Assembly (NCBI GenBank): GCA_000934455.1
Contig: KN884673.1
Location: 43,766 to 70,032 of the forward strand
Length of the DNA: 26,267 nucleotides
Source: Apostichopus parvimensis
Lineage: Eukaryota > Echinodermata > Holothuroidea > Aspidochirotida > Stichopodidae
Direction of reading: 5' to 3'
The position numbers and the translations under genes were made by a program. The notes beneath the pieces were generated by a model, which saw nothing but the letters and a program-made list of their open reading frames with translations, was not told where the DNA came from and did no database searches. Below, piece after piece: positions 1-9,281 of this stretch; the stretch's first letter is position 1; every line of letters begins with the position of its first letter.

Positions 1-483
1 GTACATATATATTCTGTGTGGATAATGTATGACAAACTGCTATTGCAAAGGCTCTCTTCAATTTTTGAATCTTGCGACCGCATAGCAACAAGCGTGATTC
101 ATCGTAGTAAGATGAATAAGCATTACTGTGTAGCCTTTAGCGTGTCCCTTGGGTATAAGGTTATACGTCCTACTTTGAAAATTCTCTGCAACTTTCGATA
201 ATTGCTATAGGGACTATATATTGCTGGTTGCTTATTTGTAGAGTCAAGATCTTCGTTAACTCTGTATGAGTAGATAACGGAATGAATAAGGTCGCAACTG
301 CACGGGAGCATGAAATTTGAGTAATTCTCATCCTATCACGTATCAACTGATCTGAGATGTATATACTTGGCAAGCTGAAGTAGGTAACTGGATGTAAAAT
401 ACTCGCCAATGTTTTCATAGGTACATAAGTATACATAATCAGACGCTGATCCAGGTGATGTAAGGGTGGATGTACCCCCTACG
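1..483. other. Intergenic or intronic, nothing recognised
   Basis: AT-rich sequence with only short open frames (up to 88 codons on the minus strand). I see no splice-site context, protein motif, RNA gene or repeat structure in it. Confidence 0.5.
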
Positions 484-503
484 CCCCCCCCCCCCCCCCC
501 CCC
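484..503. repeat. C20 homopolymer
   Basis: An uninterrupted run of 20 C on the plus strand. It is one of about seventeen C or G runs of 11 or more bases in this window. Exact length is likely to be unreliable in any assembly. Confidence 0.9.
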
Positions 504-717
504 TTACATGACAGTCAACTACAACGACCCCTCCTTATAAAGTCATACATCTTCCTCCAATTTTTGTGGTATCGATGGGTTAGGCGTGCTTGGTTAACCA
601 ATAGGTCAGTAACGCTGAAACAACAATATTTTTGCCTAATAACAAATTAGCTCATTTTAAACACTTATCTTATAAAGTGTAAAGACTTAAATAGTGTCAA
701 ACTTCAAAAAATAAGTC

Positions 718-775
718 CTGACCCTCTGTGATTCGAACTGCACCCTGACCTGATTATGAGACTGGTATGTCGAAT
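718..775 (-). pseudogene. Decayed tRNA-Met(CAT)-like sequence or tRNA-derived SINE remnant
   Basis: Read on the minus strand, the sequence has an anticodon loop CTCATAA (anticodon CAT at 758-756) between CCAGT and TCAGG, then a T-loop-like GTTCGAATC further on. The loop is that of animal elongator tRNA-Met, and the unusual T-T at the base of the anticodon stem (positions 31 and 39) is kept. The stem has another mismatch, the T-stem no longer pairs, and no D-arm or proper acceptor stem is visible. It is therefore not a functional tRNA. A tRNA-Met-derived SINE head is the main alternative to a processed or decayed tRNA copy. Confidence 0.4.
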
Positions 776-869
776 AAGCAAATAAAGTAAAGAAAGAAAA
801 TTCTATAAAAAAAATTAAATGAAATAGAAATACGTGAATAATGATAGTTGATCAGTTTTCAAAATGAAT

Positions 870-990
870 CTGATGCACCATGGGAAATAATTTGTTTTAC
901 CGATGGCACCACGTGTGAGAAAAATAGTACATCCATGGCACCTTCGGAAAATGTTTCTTCGCTACCATGCACCCTGGGAAAACATTACTC
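870..990. repeat. Degenerate tandem repeat, about 30-32 bp, four copies
   Basis: The motif ATG(G)CACC recurs at 873, 903, 935 and 967, a spacing of 30, 32 and 32 bp, each time followed by a G/A-rich stretch such as TGGGAAA. The copies are strongly diverged. Confidence 0.4.
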
Positions 991-2150
991 TGATTAAAAC
1001 TATTGAGAAAGACTTCAGCAAAGTCGTATAACGAAACCTTCGGTCTTTTTTATCGCTAAAAATCGGCAAACAAATGGAAAATTGCCCTTCTTCTTTATGA
1101 AGTGGCAAATTCTTTTACCTACGTTGTTTCAATATTTGACAATGCAGGTTTACAACACACTTAGCGGGTAATCGTTGTGTAAAGCATCCCCACGAGTGTC
1201 GTTTGCAAATAATTACACACGGTTAAGATTTGTATCTGCTGTATCAGTTATCTTGTCAATACACGCGTAAAATGTTAGACTGTAACATCCATCCGTTTAC
1301 TTCGTTTCGTTTCGTTTAATACCTTATTTGGTGTACGTGTTTGCCAACACGTCTTCATATCGTGTTTCTAATGTGTGTCTTCTTCTTCTGTTGCTATAGT
1401 GTCGACACGTTTAATTGGATTGCCCGTTATCACGTGATTGATGTAAATATCGATCATGCGGTCTAGTTTTGGGAAACCACTTTATCAAAGTGCAAATTAA
1501 AAGGATGTATTGATTGTAGTAAAGTTTTACGACTTGACGTGACTACAATTGGCACTCCTTAGTACACTGTAACGTTTCAACGTTGCCATGGTTACGATTT
1601 CTACATGAATGCAGATTTTTGTATACTGTAGTGTGCGTCCATTTTGATGTATGTATACAACTGACGGGGGAACAACAACAACAAAAATATACAACCACCT
1701 CATAGATAAACTTAGAGAATGAGAAATAAGGCATAGATTACAGCAGATAATGTCATAAGTTTACAGCAGGTTGTATAATTTCTGTAGGTCCAGAGTTAAC
1801 AAGATGATCGCATACATTTCGCACAGTGTGTCTTAGAGTTTATATAAATATGATGGTTTTAGATTGGGCTATTAATAAAAGCACTAACAGCATGATGTAA
1901 GCATGGAATGGTGTATTGATCATCAGGGATGTTGTAATGTACCTGCATTTCATATGGAGTCTGCTAATAATCTAGGCGTACAGCACACTCGAAGAAACGA
2001 CCGGTACGTATGAAAAGAAACAAAATTCTGCTCCGTTTGTCTATATAGGCTACAACAATCGCGTAAAGATTGAATAAATTCGATTTAAGATTCATGTGCT
2101 TTTAACTTCTAAAAACATGATTCATGTCCCGACACCAGGGTCGTTGCCAC
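991..2150. other. Non-coding, no gene recognised
   Basis: About 1.2 kb of AT-rich sequence with no convincing exon. The only local structure I note is a short run of TTTCG pentamers near 1302-1316. Confidence 0.5.
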
Positions 2151-2185
2151 GGGGCGGGTGGGGTGGGGATGGGGGTAGGGAGGGG
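2151..2185 (+). other. Putative G-quadruplex-forming tract
   Basis: Seven G-tracts of three to five G follow one another with single-base spacers over 35 bases on the plus strand. This exceeds the usual four-tract G3+ N1-7 rule. Whether it folds in vivo is not known. Confidence 0.6.
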
Positions 2186-2417
2186 TGCTGCATGACATCT
2201 TTCTTCAGAATTTGTTCCAAACGGCTTAGTACATTTTATAGCACAAACACGCAAAGTCGGTACACTGGCAATACTTAAGCTCGCTCTACACGAATGTAGT
2301 TAAAGAATGGCAATGATAACAATTAGCAATTATTTTGCATCTCTGCTCGGACGCAAACAAAAGTTATTCAAAAGGGAGGATTGTCCCTATTCAGTTCCTT
2401 TCCCTTAGAATCCTCCG

Positions 2418-2431
2418 CCCCCCCCCCCCCC
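2418..2431. repeat. C14 homopolymer
   Basis: Fourteen consecutive C on the plus strand, in a wider C-rich stretch (about 2412-2476). Confidence 0.9.
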
Positions 2432-2602
2432 GGCATCAGCCAGCATTTGTGACACCACCATCCACCCCCTCCCCTCAAAAACAAATCGAACACTGGTTGC
2501 AGGCATGGTCCCGAGTATCGAACGTCTGCTACACTGTATGCTACGTGTAGCTCGCAGACGTTTCGACAATATCATAGAGCATACGTGTCTTGTAACTGTA
2601 AA

Positions 2603-2691
2603 CTTCTTCATCTTCTTAATCTTCTTCATATTCTTCTTTTTCAAATTCTTCTTCAAATTCTTCATCTTCTTCAAATTCTTCTTCTTCTTCA
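2603..2691. repeat. Imperfect TTC trinucleotide repeat
   Basis: About 90 bp of TTC/CTT triplets interrupted by AAA and ATC, a purine strand on the minus side. The lysine-rich frame on the minus strand and the phenylalanine-rich frame on the plus strand are artefacts of this repeat. Confidence 0.8.
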
Positions 2692-2697
2692 ATATTC

Positions 2698-3830
2698 AAT
2701 ATTAAGGTGCCCGGATCTTTCCCCAAAAAAGTAAATAAAAGCACTTTGCCATGCGGTAAAATGAAAGACTCTTCTCTCTTAACTAGTTAAAGTAGTTTGT
2801 ATGGCTACATCCGTGACTATATATTGCACCGCTTCAATCTCTCGCAAAAAAACGTTTCAGAATCGTCTTGAAATTTCTGATGCAATGAAACAAATTAACG
2901 TTCCCTTGAAACAGGGACTTGTTAGAGCTTCCCTGCTCTAAGGCATAAGAACTTTTACTTCATTCCTTTCATAAATTGGAAACCTGTTTTACTCTCTCTC
3001 TTTTCATAGCCGCATCCATTTCTTGCCATAAGAGTTCTAAAGCCCTGTTACCATGGCAGCAAATGACTTTTCACTTCCGCGTCTGGGCACCTTAACCGCC
3101 AAGGGGCTTCTGTTGTATTGTTCATTCTATTCTAGCAGTTTAACCAGTTGCTTAGCAACGTACGTTGCCTAGAAACACTTGATTCGCCTGTTCATGATTT
3201 ATTCTCATTCATTCAACATAAGCAAAGCGATTGTCGTCTGCGCAAGTAATCTATAAATTGGAGAGAAAAGACAGTTAAATTTGCCGCTTCAAATATGGTT
3301 AGTTTAGCATATGATAGGCCTATGCGAAGCGTATAACAGATAAACCTGGGTGATATCGGTGTTCCACTGTTTGGATATTGTAATACTAAAGTGGATAGTT
3401 GCGTCTGCTGATTACTTTCCACGCCATTAGTTTCTGCCATTTGGCTATAGGGCAATATTCCGCATAATTCTTCGAAGGATTTTTCTTTTGTTATTCTAAA
3501 ACAAAAATGTGTGATTGCCTGGTATAATTAATTGGTCCAGGGGGAGCTGTAAACTCCCTGATTGGGCATAGCAATTCATGGAAATCAATTCTGTCCAGAA
3601 TTTTATATGCAACGTAAGGGTATAGGCTGAGGTATGTGTACTATTGAAGTGTGATAGGTCTGGGGTAAGTGTCGATCTGTAAACACAGTTCGAAGAGAAG
3701 TGAACGTTTACAAGAGTGTCGCCAATTCTAATCTGAACTTAATGAAACAAACTACAGCGTGTTTTTATTTATCTTTTCAAGAGTATTTGATGGTAACCGA
3801 ACTTGACGCAATGAGATGCTGTTTGTTCGA
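2698..3830. other. Non-coding, no gene recognised
   Basis: No credible exon. A small hairpin, CAGGGGGAG pairing loosely with CTCCCTG, lies near 3539-3561. The longest open frame here (80 codons, minus strand, 3213-3455) shows no recognisable motif. Confidence 0.5.
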
Positions 3831-4044
3831 AAAGAAACATAAAAGCGTACTGAAATCTCTTACGTCATAAAAATCTCTTACGTCATAAAAGCCGAGGATC
3901 TCTAAGGTCAACCAGATATAAATGCAAAACTAATTTGAAAGAAACATAAAAGCGTTCTGAAATCTCTTACGTCATAAAAATCTCTTACGTCATAAAAGCC
4001 GAGGGTCTCTAAGGTCAACCAGATATAAATGCAAAACTAATTTG
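3831..4044. repeat. 107-bp tandem duplication containing four TTACGTCA sites
   Basis: Copy 1 (3831-3937) and copy 2 (3938-4044) differ at only two positions that I can see (A/T in GCGTAC/GCGTTC, A/G in GAGGATC/GAGGGTC). Each copy holds an inner 18-bp direct repeat around TCTTACGTCATAAAA. TTACGTCA therefore occurs at 3860, 3878, 3967 and 3985. This octamer is a CRE/ATF-like site (TGACGTAA on the other strand). The duplication lies about 640 bp upstream of the coiled-coil exon. The high identity of the two copies suggests a recent duplication. Confidence 0.9.
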
Positions 4045-4141
4045 ACTCTCTGATCATATGAAAGTTTTTGTGTTATAAGTTTTCTGACTGTAAAGCAGTG
4101 GTCTGAGCTTGATATTGCTTAAGCCAGTCGACCATACTTAA

Positions 4142-4620
4142 ATCGATTTGACCACCACGACACCATGGCCACTATAAATTCCCATGAACACCATTTTCAC
4201 CATGAAACACCAAGACCAACATGAACACCATGTTGATCATGGTTAGCAGGGAAACGAAAGCACCACGAAACACCATAAAACTTAAACCAAAATTGGCACC
4301 ATGATTGCCATGGTCACTATAAACACCATGAACACAGTGACCAAAACACGAACCACATGATTACAATGGCAACCCTGAACACTAACAAACAGCATCATCA
4401 AACGCCTGGACCACCGTAATATATTGCACAAAAGATTAACATAGATTCCAAGACTTTCATGAAAATCACCAAATATCAAACGCAGCATGGCCACCATAAT
4501 ACCATTGACGTCATCATGATAGTCACGGCTACCATGGACTCCAAGGGCACCATGGTTACCAAGCCCACCTTGACTACCATGCAAACACTGATAACCATTC
4601 ACATCTTAACCACCATGAAC
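4142..4620. repeat. Degenerate CCATG-rich short-period repeat
   Basis: About 480 bp dominated by variants of ACCATGAACACC and ACCATGGTCACC; ACCATG or GCCATG occurs roughly ten times. No fixed period survives. Because the sequence is poor in stops on the minus strand it gives a 106-codon frame (4282-4602) rich in H, G and V, which I treat as a by-product. The array ends about 60 bp before the splice acceptor at 4681. It also holds one perfect CRE palindrome TGACGTCA at 4506-4513. Confidence 0.6.
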
Positions 4621-4658
4621 GCTATATCTTAACTCATTCTTCATTTGATCTGACCTTG

Positions 4659-4681
4659 AATTTCTTCTTTTCCTTTCGTAG
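4659..4681 (+). promoter_or_regulatory. Splice acceptor with polypyrimidine tract
   Basis: TTTCTTCTTTTCCTTTCG is followed by TAG, ending at 4681. This matches the animal 3' splice-site consensus. The TAG is also an in-frame stop for the frame that follows, so the open frame begins exactly at the predicted exon boundary. Confidence 0.7.
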
Positions 4682-5509
4682 CCACACGAACAACGGGATC
4701 CGGACCCACCGGTGACTAATGGCTCTAAGGAGACTGTTAGTGGTGTCCGCGCATGGTCACCCGGAACTGCCATGAAGCTGCAAAATTGCATGGAGCACAC
4801 GCCCTCTAGTGCGTCATCAAACGAAACGACTCCCTCAGATGAGTTAACTCATTCATCTATGGAGATGACATTAAACCATATCCAGGAAACTACAAGGGAT
4901 CATAATTCAAACAAAAAGTCAGATGACAGAGAAAACAATCTTTTAGAAGGGGATAGTGTAACGCTGAAGGCAAAAATTAAGGAAAGTCTTCATTTGGAAC
5001 TTTTGAAAAATACCCCAAATGCCCTTTATGATATTACAGAAGTTCACAAAATGGCGCCGAATCCGAGACCTCAAGATGTGAGTGAATTGAGCGTCGTCCA
5101 TGTAGATGGTACATCCTCCGACGAAGCTACCAGAAAAGATGAGAACGTTAGCGACGAGAAGAAGAGTAACCAAAACCAAAGAACAATAGGCGAGATCAAA
5201 ACAAGTTTGGAAAAGAAAGTAAAAAAACTTCGAGAGGAGAGAGGTGTCCTCGAGAAGAAGATTCAGATAACGCAGGAAGGTGACGTTTTATTTACACAAG
5301 AGAGATTTAAAAGTGACATTCTCGGTCGGAAAGATAAACTGAAGAGAATTATCTCAGAGTTAAGAAGGAAACTCGAAGACCAGGGCAAGAGACTGCAAAG
5401 TAATTACAACACTATTCTCGCTATACAAAGAAATGTCCTACGCTGTCGCAGTTTCACAATGAAGCGAAAGTTTATAACGGACAGTGTGGTCAAAGAATCT
5501 CCATTCTGA
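4682..5509 (+). CDS. Probable 3'-terminal exon of an unidentified coiled-coil protein gene
   Basis: The exon encodes 275 residues in phase 0 from the acceptor at 4681 to the TGA at 5507-5509, by far the longest open frame here. The first in-frame ATG is at 4772 (residue 31). Residues 1-160 are hydrophilic and rich in S, T, E, N and D, so probably disordered. About residues 170-255 are rich in K, E, R and L with heptad-like spacing (LEKKVKKLREE, LRRKLEDQ), indicating a coiled coil. A short basic tail (MKRKF) follows and the protein ends in SPF. I see no signal peptide, membrane segment or catalytic motif, and I do not recognise the family. An intronless gene starting at 4772 is the alternative, but the strong acceptor with a stop just upstream argues for an exon. 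I found no partner exon in this window. Confidence 0.6.
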   Translation, partial: PHEQRDPDPPVTNGSKETVSGVRAWSPGTAMKLQNCMEHTPSSASSNETTPSDELTHSSMEMTLNHIQETTRDHNSNKKSDDRENNLLEGDSVTLKAKIKESLHLELLKNTPNALYDITEVHKMAPNPRPQDVSELSVVHVDGTSSDEATRKDENVSDEKKSNQNQRTIGEIKTSLEKKVKKLREERGVLEKKIQITQEGDVLFTQERFKSDILGRKDKLKRIISELRRKLEDQGKRLQSNYNTILAIQRNVLRCRSFTMKRKFITDSVVKESPF

Positions 5510-7133
5510 ATGAGTGAATACTATGATTTTACGGGGTTTTTTGTGTTTTTTTTTGCAAGAAGAGCAGATAAATGTACGGAGGAGTATAAACTGAAAAGCG
5601 ATACATCTGTGACTTTACGTTAATGCAAAACGACAATTGCTATAGTTTAAGCGAGGATTCATTTTTCCTACTTTATTTATTTTGGATTCGAATGAACTAG
5701 ACAACGAAATTCGACGTTTTGAACAATGTTCTTTTTCACACAAAAATTGACAACTTTTTATCTCGAATTTAGTAGAGGCATTATTTCTTAAAAGAGTCAT
5801 TTGAGATTCTAAAGAAATTCATCGCGTTGGAGATTTTAACGAGATAGGATCATTCCATCTGAGGTGTCGTGTCATTATAACGTTCTTGCAAATTTTTGTA
5901 CATGGAAAATGATACTGGAAACTATATACTGGCTAACTATTCAATATTGGATTTCCCAGCCACGTGAGTTCGCAAAGACGATTGAAAATTTTACCTGACA
6001 ATATTGATACATTAGGTATAACTTTGTAAGCTGAAATTTAAGTTACAAACATTAGAAAACAAACTGACAAAAACTCACATTATACATTCTTTTTACAAAG
6101 TGAGTCGATAGATGGAGTTTCGCTTTATTGTTTATCTCTTTCTCTCTCCCTCTTCATCTTAATGGAAGATATGCTTTTGAAAGCACGAGATGGTTGTTTG
6201 GTTTTGTCGTTTACTTTGGATATTCGTAAAAAAAAAAGTTAAAAGATTAAATAGAACGTAAAACACAATAAAATATACCGGTAACCAATTTCTGAAAGCA
6301 CAGCGAAAGTAGGTATTTTTCTTCCATTGCTATTATGTGGAAATGCTTCAAAACCCGCTTGGTGTCTTCTTTATCGTGATAACGATCAGTGCATTGATAA
6401 ATTGATTTCCGTCAGTGCGCCTCCAGATTATATCAGACACGAGAACTTGTTTTCGAAAGTGCGCCATCGGTTTGTAGTAACCTGTTTTTTGTTTTGTTAT
6501 ATATATAAATAAGTATAAATGTAACCAACCAATTCCTCAGCCATGGAAGACGGAATAATCTTGCGTGCCTGGATGAAGGGACTTTTTTTGATGATTTTTA
6601 TAAATCTTCAAAAGGGAAAAACTGTTGAGGGAGAGAGAGAGACAAATACCAACATTTTAATAATGTAAGTTAATAATGATACTTAAATGTTTTGACGACT
6701 GCGAAAATAATTTGAACATGATGATAATCTTTTCAATGAAATTAATTAATTTCAGAGAATTTGAGCATGCTTTATATTCGTTGAACATGGTAAGAGGTCA
6801 TAGGTCGTATGCATGCTTGTTTCGTGTTTCATTTGTTAAAAAAATAATAACAAAGGTTACACACAAAAGTTTGGTATCTATATTAATATCGCAACATTTT
6901 TTGGGTTATTTGAAACTTTTTTGTCAAGATGTCATGTTTAGCAAACTTTTTCCGAAAAAAAGACTTCGTATGATTGTTAAACTGTAGGATAACACTTTTC
7001 TGACTCGAAACGCCCCACAATGCCTCTTATACTTGATGAGAACAAAATCAGCATCATTTTTGCTGTGGATTCCACCTATACGTCATTGAAGAGGAAATCA
7101 TGTTTCAGAGGATGGCACTGAATCAGACACAAC
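5510..7133. other. 3' flank of the coiled-coil exon, then non-coding sequence
   Basis: This AT-rich stretch probably begins with the 3' UTR. ATTAAA at 6246-6251 and AATAAA at 6267-6272 are the first standard polyadenylation hexamers I noted downstream, about 740 bp past the stop. Frames at 6327-6512 and 6676-6987 show no recognisable motif. A short GA repeat lies near 6631-6642. Confidence 0.35.
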
Positions 7134-7433
7134 CTTTAGCAGGGATGCCAGAATTCCGGCAATAGCCGGAATTCCGGCTTTTCCAGATTTTGAAAGTTGG
7201 TTCTGGCTCTACACGATCTTTCCGTCCCAGTTGAAACATTCACGAGCTTTTTCCGCGAAATTTCTAACTATTATCCTAACACAATGTAACATACGCAAAT
7301 TGGAGCCTATACCGCAAATTTTTCTCTGGATTTTCATAAAGTTATCAACATTAGCTTAGATTGTCTTTGGGACATCCAACACCCCACAACTTTCAGGCCA
7401 TAGGGGCAAACCCTGCTGGCATCCCTGCTTTAG
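7134..7433. mobile_element. 288-bp TIR element (7140-7427) flanked by CTTTAG
   Basis: The element starts CAGGGATGCCAG at 7140 and ends CTGGCATCCCTG at 7427, perfect 12-bp terminal inverted repeats. CTTTAG is directly repeated at 7134-7139 and 7428-7433. There is no coding capacity, so it would be a non-autonomous (MITE-like) DNA transposon. The CAG...CTG ends resemble hAT elements, but hAT elements duplicate 8 bp and only 6 bp match here. The superfamily is therefore open. Just inside the left end, 7150-7177 contains an inner inverted repeat of ATTCCGGC and GCCGGAAT. Confidence 0.75.
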
Positions 7434-8256
7434 ACCATGTTACTGGCCATAATTTAGGACATCTTTGTACATTCCGAGAGTATGCTTCTTCACAGACGTA
7501 TATATCCTACAGTACAATCTGAGCATTGCTCGAGATTAGATTAATCATTTGATATCAGAAGTTTGAAGTCGAGTTTTACAATCTGATGATGTCAAGTTAA
7601 ACAGAATTTAAAGGGTTGTGATCTGAAAGGCTGTCCGCATAAGGAAGAAGAAACCTCAAGGAGAACTGGACTCAAGCTTAGTCAGACCCGGGGACATGAC
7701 AGTCTGGAGACCTGGACACAGGGTGAAAATACATTCGGGCATAATTTTCCGAGTCGGATCCGACAGGTTGTCCGAGATTTGGAAGTCAGACCAAGTTAAA
7801 CCTGACACAGAGATAAGGACTCATGGCGAGACACGATGAAGCAGTCTGCTTTTACCCATTATCTCTTAACTCTTTTACAGACTAGAGACTTTTGTTAATT
7901 TTTATCGACATAACAAAGAGGTGTTGCTATCATAATTCAATTTGAAATACTGCTTTAACAGATAAACAGGTTTGTTAAACGTAAACTGTTCTTACGTCTT
8001 GTCCAGAGAGTAAATATTAATACTGTTAACTACCATCACCTTTTCTTGTCATTATTTTGGCCTTTCCTCTGTATTTTTTTTCTTTTCAGGAATTACCAAT
8101 AAAAAAGCTCTTTTTCCCTCAACCCCTCCTTCCCCGTCCCCCACCCCAGGGTCGATATTACTGTCCCGTCTAGTTGATTTTAGTATTTTCCTGCTCACTC
8201 TACTTACTAATATTAATAATAAGGAGGAGGTGTGGTGCTCGACAACGTCCAAAGTT
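7434..8256. other. Non-coding, no gene recognised
   Basis: No exon with credible signals. A C-rich patch at about 8117-8149 could form a G-quadruplex on the minus strand. The stretch 7620-7840 is richer in G and C than its surroundings but has no long frame. Confidence 0.45.
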
Positions 8257-8280
8257 CAGAGCCGTATATATACGGCTCTG
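8257..8280. repeat. Perfect 24-bp palindrome
   Basis: CAGAGCCGTATA is followed immediately by its reverse complement with no spacer. It may be a cruciform-prone site, two abutting transposon ends, or a symmetric protein-binding site; nothing nearby decides. Confidence 0.8.
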
Positions 8281-8430
8281 GTCCATTTCTCATGTACTGC
8301 CCTTCGACCAATATACATCTAAAGAAACTAATGAAATTAAACCAAGAGCTACGGAATATAGTTCAGTTTTGGCTATACCAACTTCCCAGTCATGTTTCGA
8401 TCTACTATAGTGAGGAGTGGTACAGAAAAT

Positions 8431-8519
8431 GATGGCGCTACTCCTACATAGGTAGTCATGCCGCTAATGAAAGTGATGGCGCTACTCCTAAAAAGGTAGT
8501 AACTTCCGCTGATGTCAGT
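8431..8519. repeat. 44-bp tandem duplication
   Basis: GATGGCGCTACTCCTA begins at 8431 and again at 8475, followed by GGTAGT and a CCGCT(A/G)ATG stretch in each copy. The second halves are diverged. Confidence 0.7.
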
Positions 8520-8607
8520 GAACTTAAACCGGCTGCCACTTTATAGTATTATGTGGTTTGCTACAATTTGTAGCTTGTTCTATTCCAAATCTATTTGTTT
8601 TGATGGG

Positions 8608-9281
8608 GGTGGGGGCAGTGGCGGCGGAAGCCAATAATTTTAGGGGGGGACGGATATCGAAGTCACTATCTAAGCGTAGCGCCACCATCGGTTGGCGCGG
8701 AGCGTACTAAAAAAAATTGGGTAAAATAGACCCCTCAGATCGCAGGAAATCGCTATTTCCGACCCCTAATAGTGTATTCGTGCACTAAATATTTTGATGT
8801 CTTAGGGTCTAAAAATTTACAGATTTAATAAAATATTAGCTTGCGTACAAATATATTTATGATCGTTTTTCAGCCATGCAGTGTAGATTACACTTAGCGG
8901 CGAACACTTCGCAAAATAGTGTTGATTCTCTGCTGAACAGCTAAAATACATAGCAGTGATTATTGACTGAGTCATTTGGCTGTCACTTAAATTGGCATTT
9001 GCGTTTAGTCCAGTCGCAGTCTCACTATTCATCTAGAAGTCAGGAAACTAGCAATACAGCCACTACTTGTATTTTCTAAATATACGGACTCGTGTTTCCT
9101 TCTTTTTGACGAAGTTTTTGATCTATTTTCCGATATTTCCTCACATCGCGTTGATGGTTCGACGTGTTTGGTTTGAATTTTGATTTGGTTTGATTTTTTA
9201 GGGGGGACGTCCCCCCACTCAAAAATTAGGGGGGGGACGTGTCCCCCCGACCCCCCCGCTTCCGCCGCCTATGGGTGGGGG
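8608..9281. mobile_element. Non-autonomous hAT-type transposon A (element 8616-9273)
   Basis: The ends are CAGTGGCGGCGGAAG at 8616 and CTTCCGCCGCCTATG ending at 9273, so 13 of 15 terminal positions pair as inverted repeats. The 8-bp sequence GGTGGGGG flanks it exactly on both sides (8608-8615 and 9274-9281). An 8-bp duplication with CA-starting TIRs is the hallmark of hAT transposons. At 658 bp it has no transposase; the 71-codon minus-strand frame at 8817-9032 shows no transposase motif I recognise. The right end has two G/C palindromic modules (9201-9216 perfect, 9229-9248 near-perfect). About 100 bp of the left subterminal region (8669-8768) matches element B at 21977-22978 in inverted orientation. 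Confidence 0.85.

Noticed and set aside
2405-2705. Lysine-rich and phenylalanine-rich frames
   Set aside because: They translate the TTC repeat and adjoining poly-C tract.
4282-4602. 106-codon minus-strand frame
   Set aside because: It lies wholly in the CCATG-rich degenerate repeat, whose composition avoids stops on that strand.
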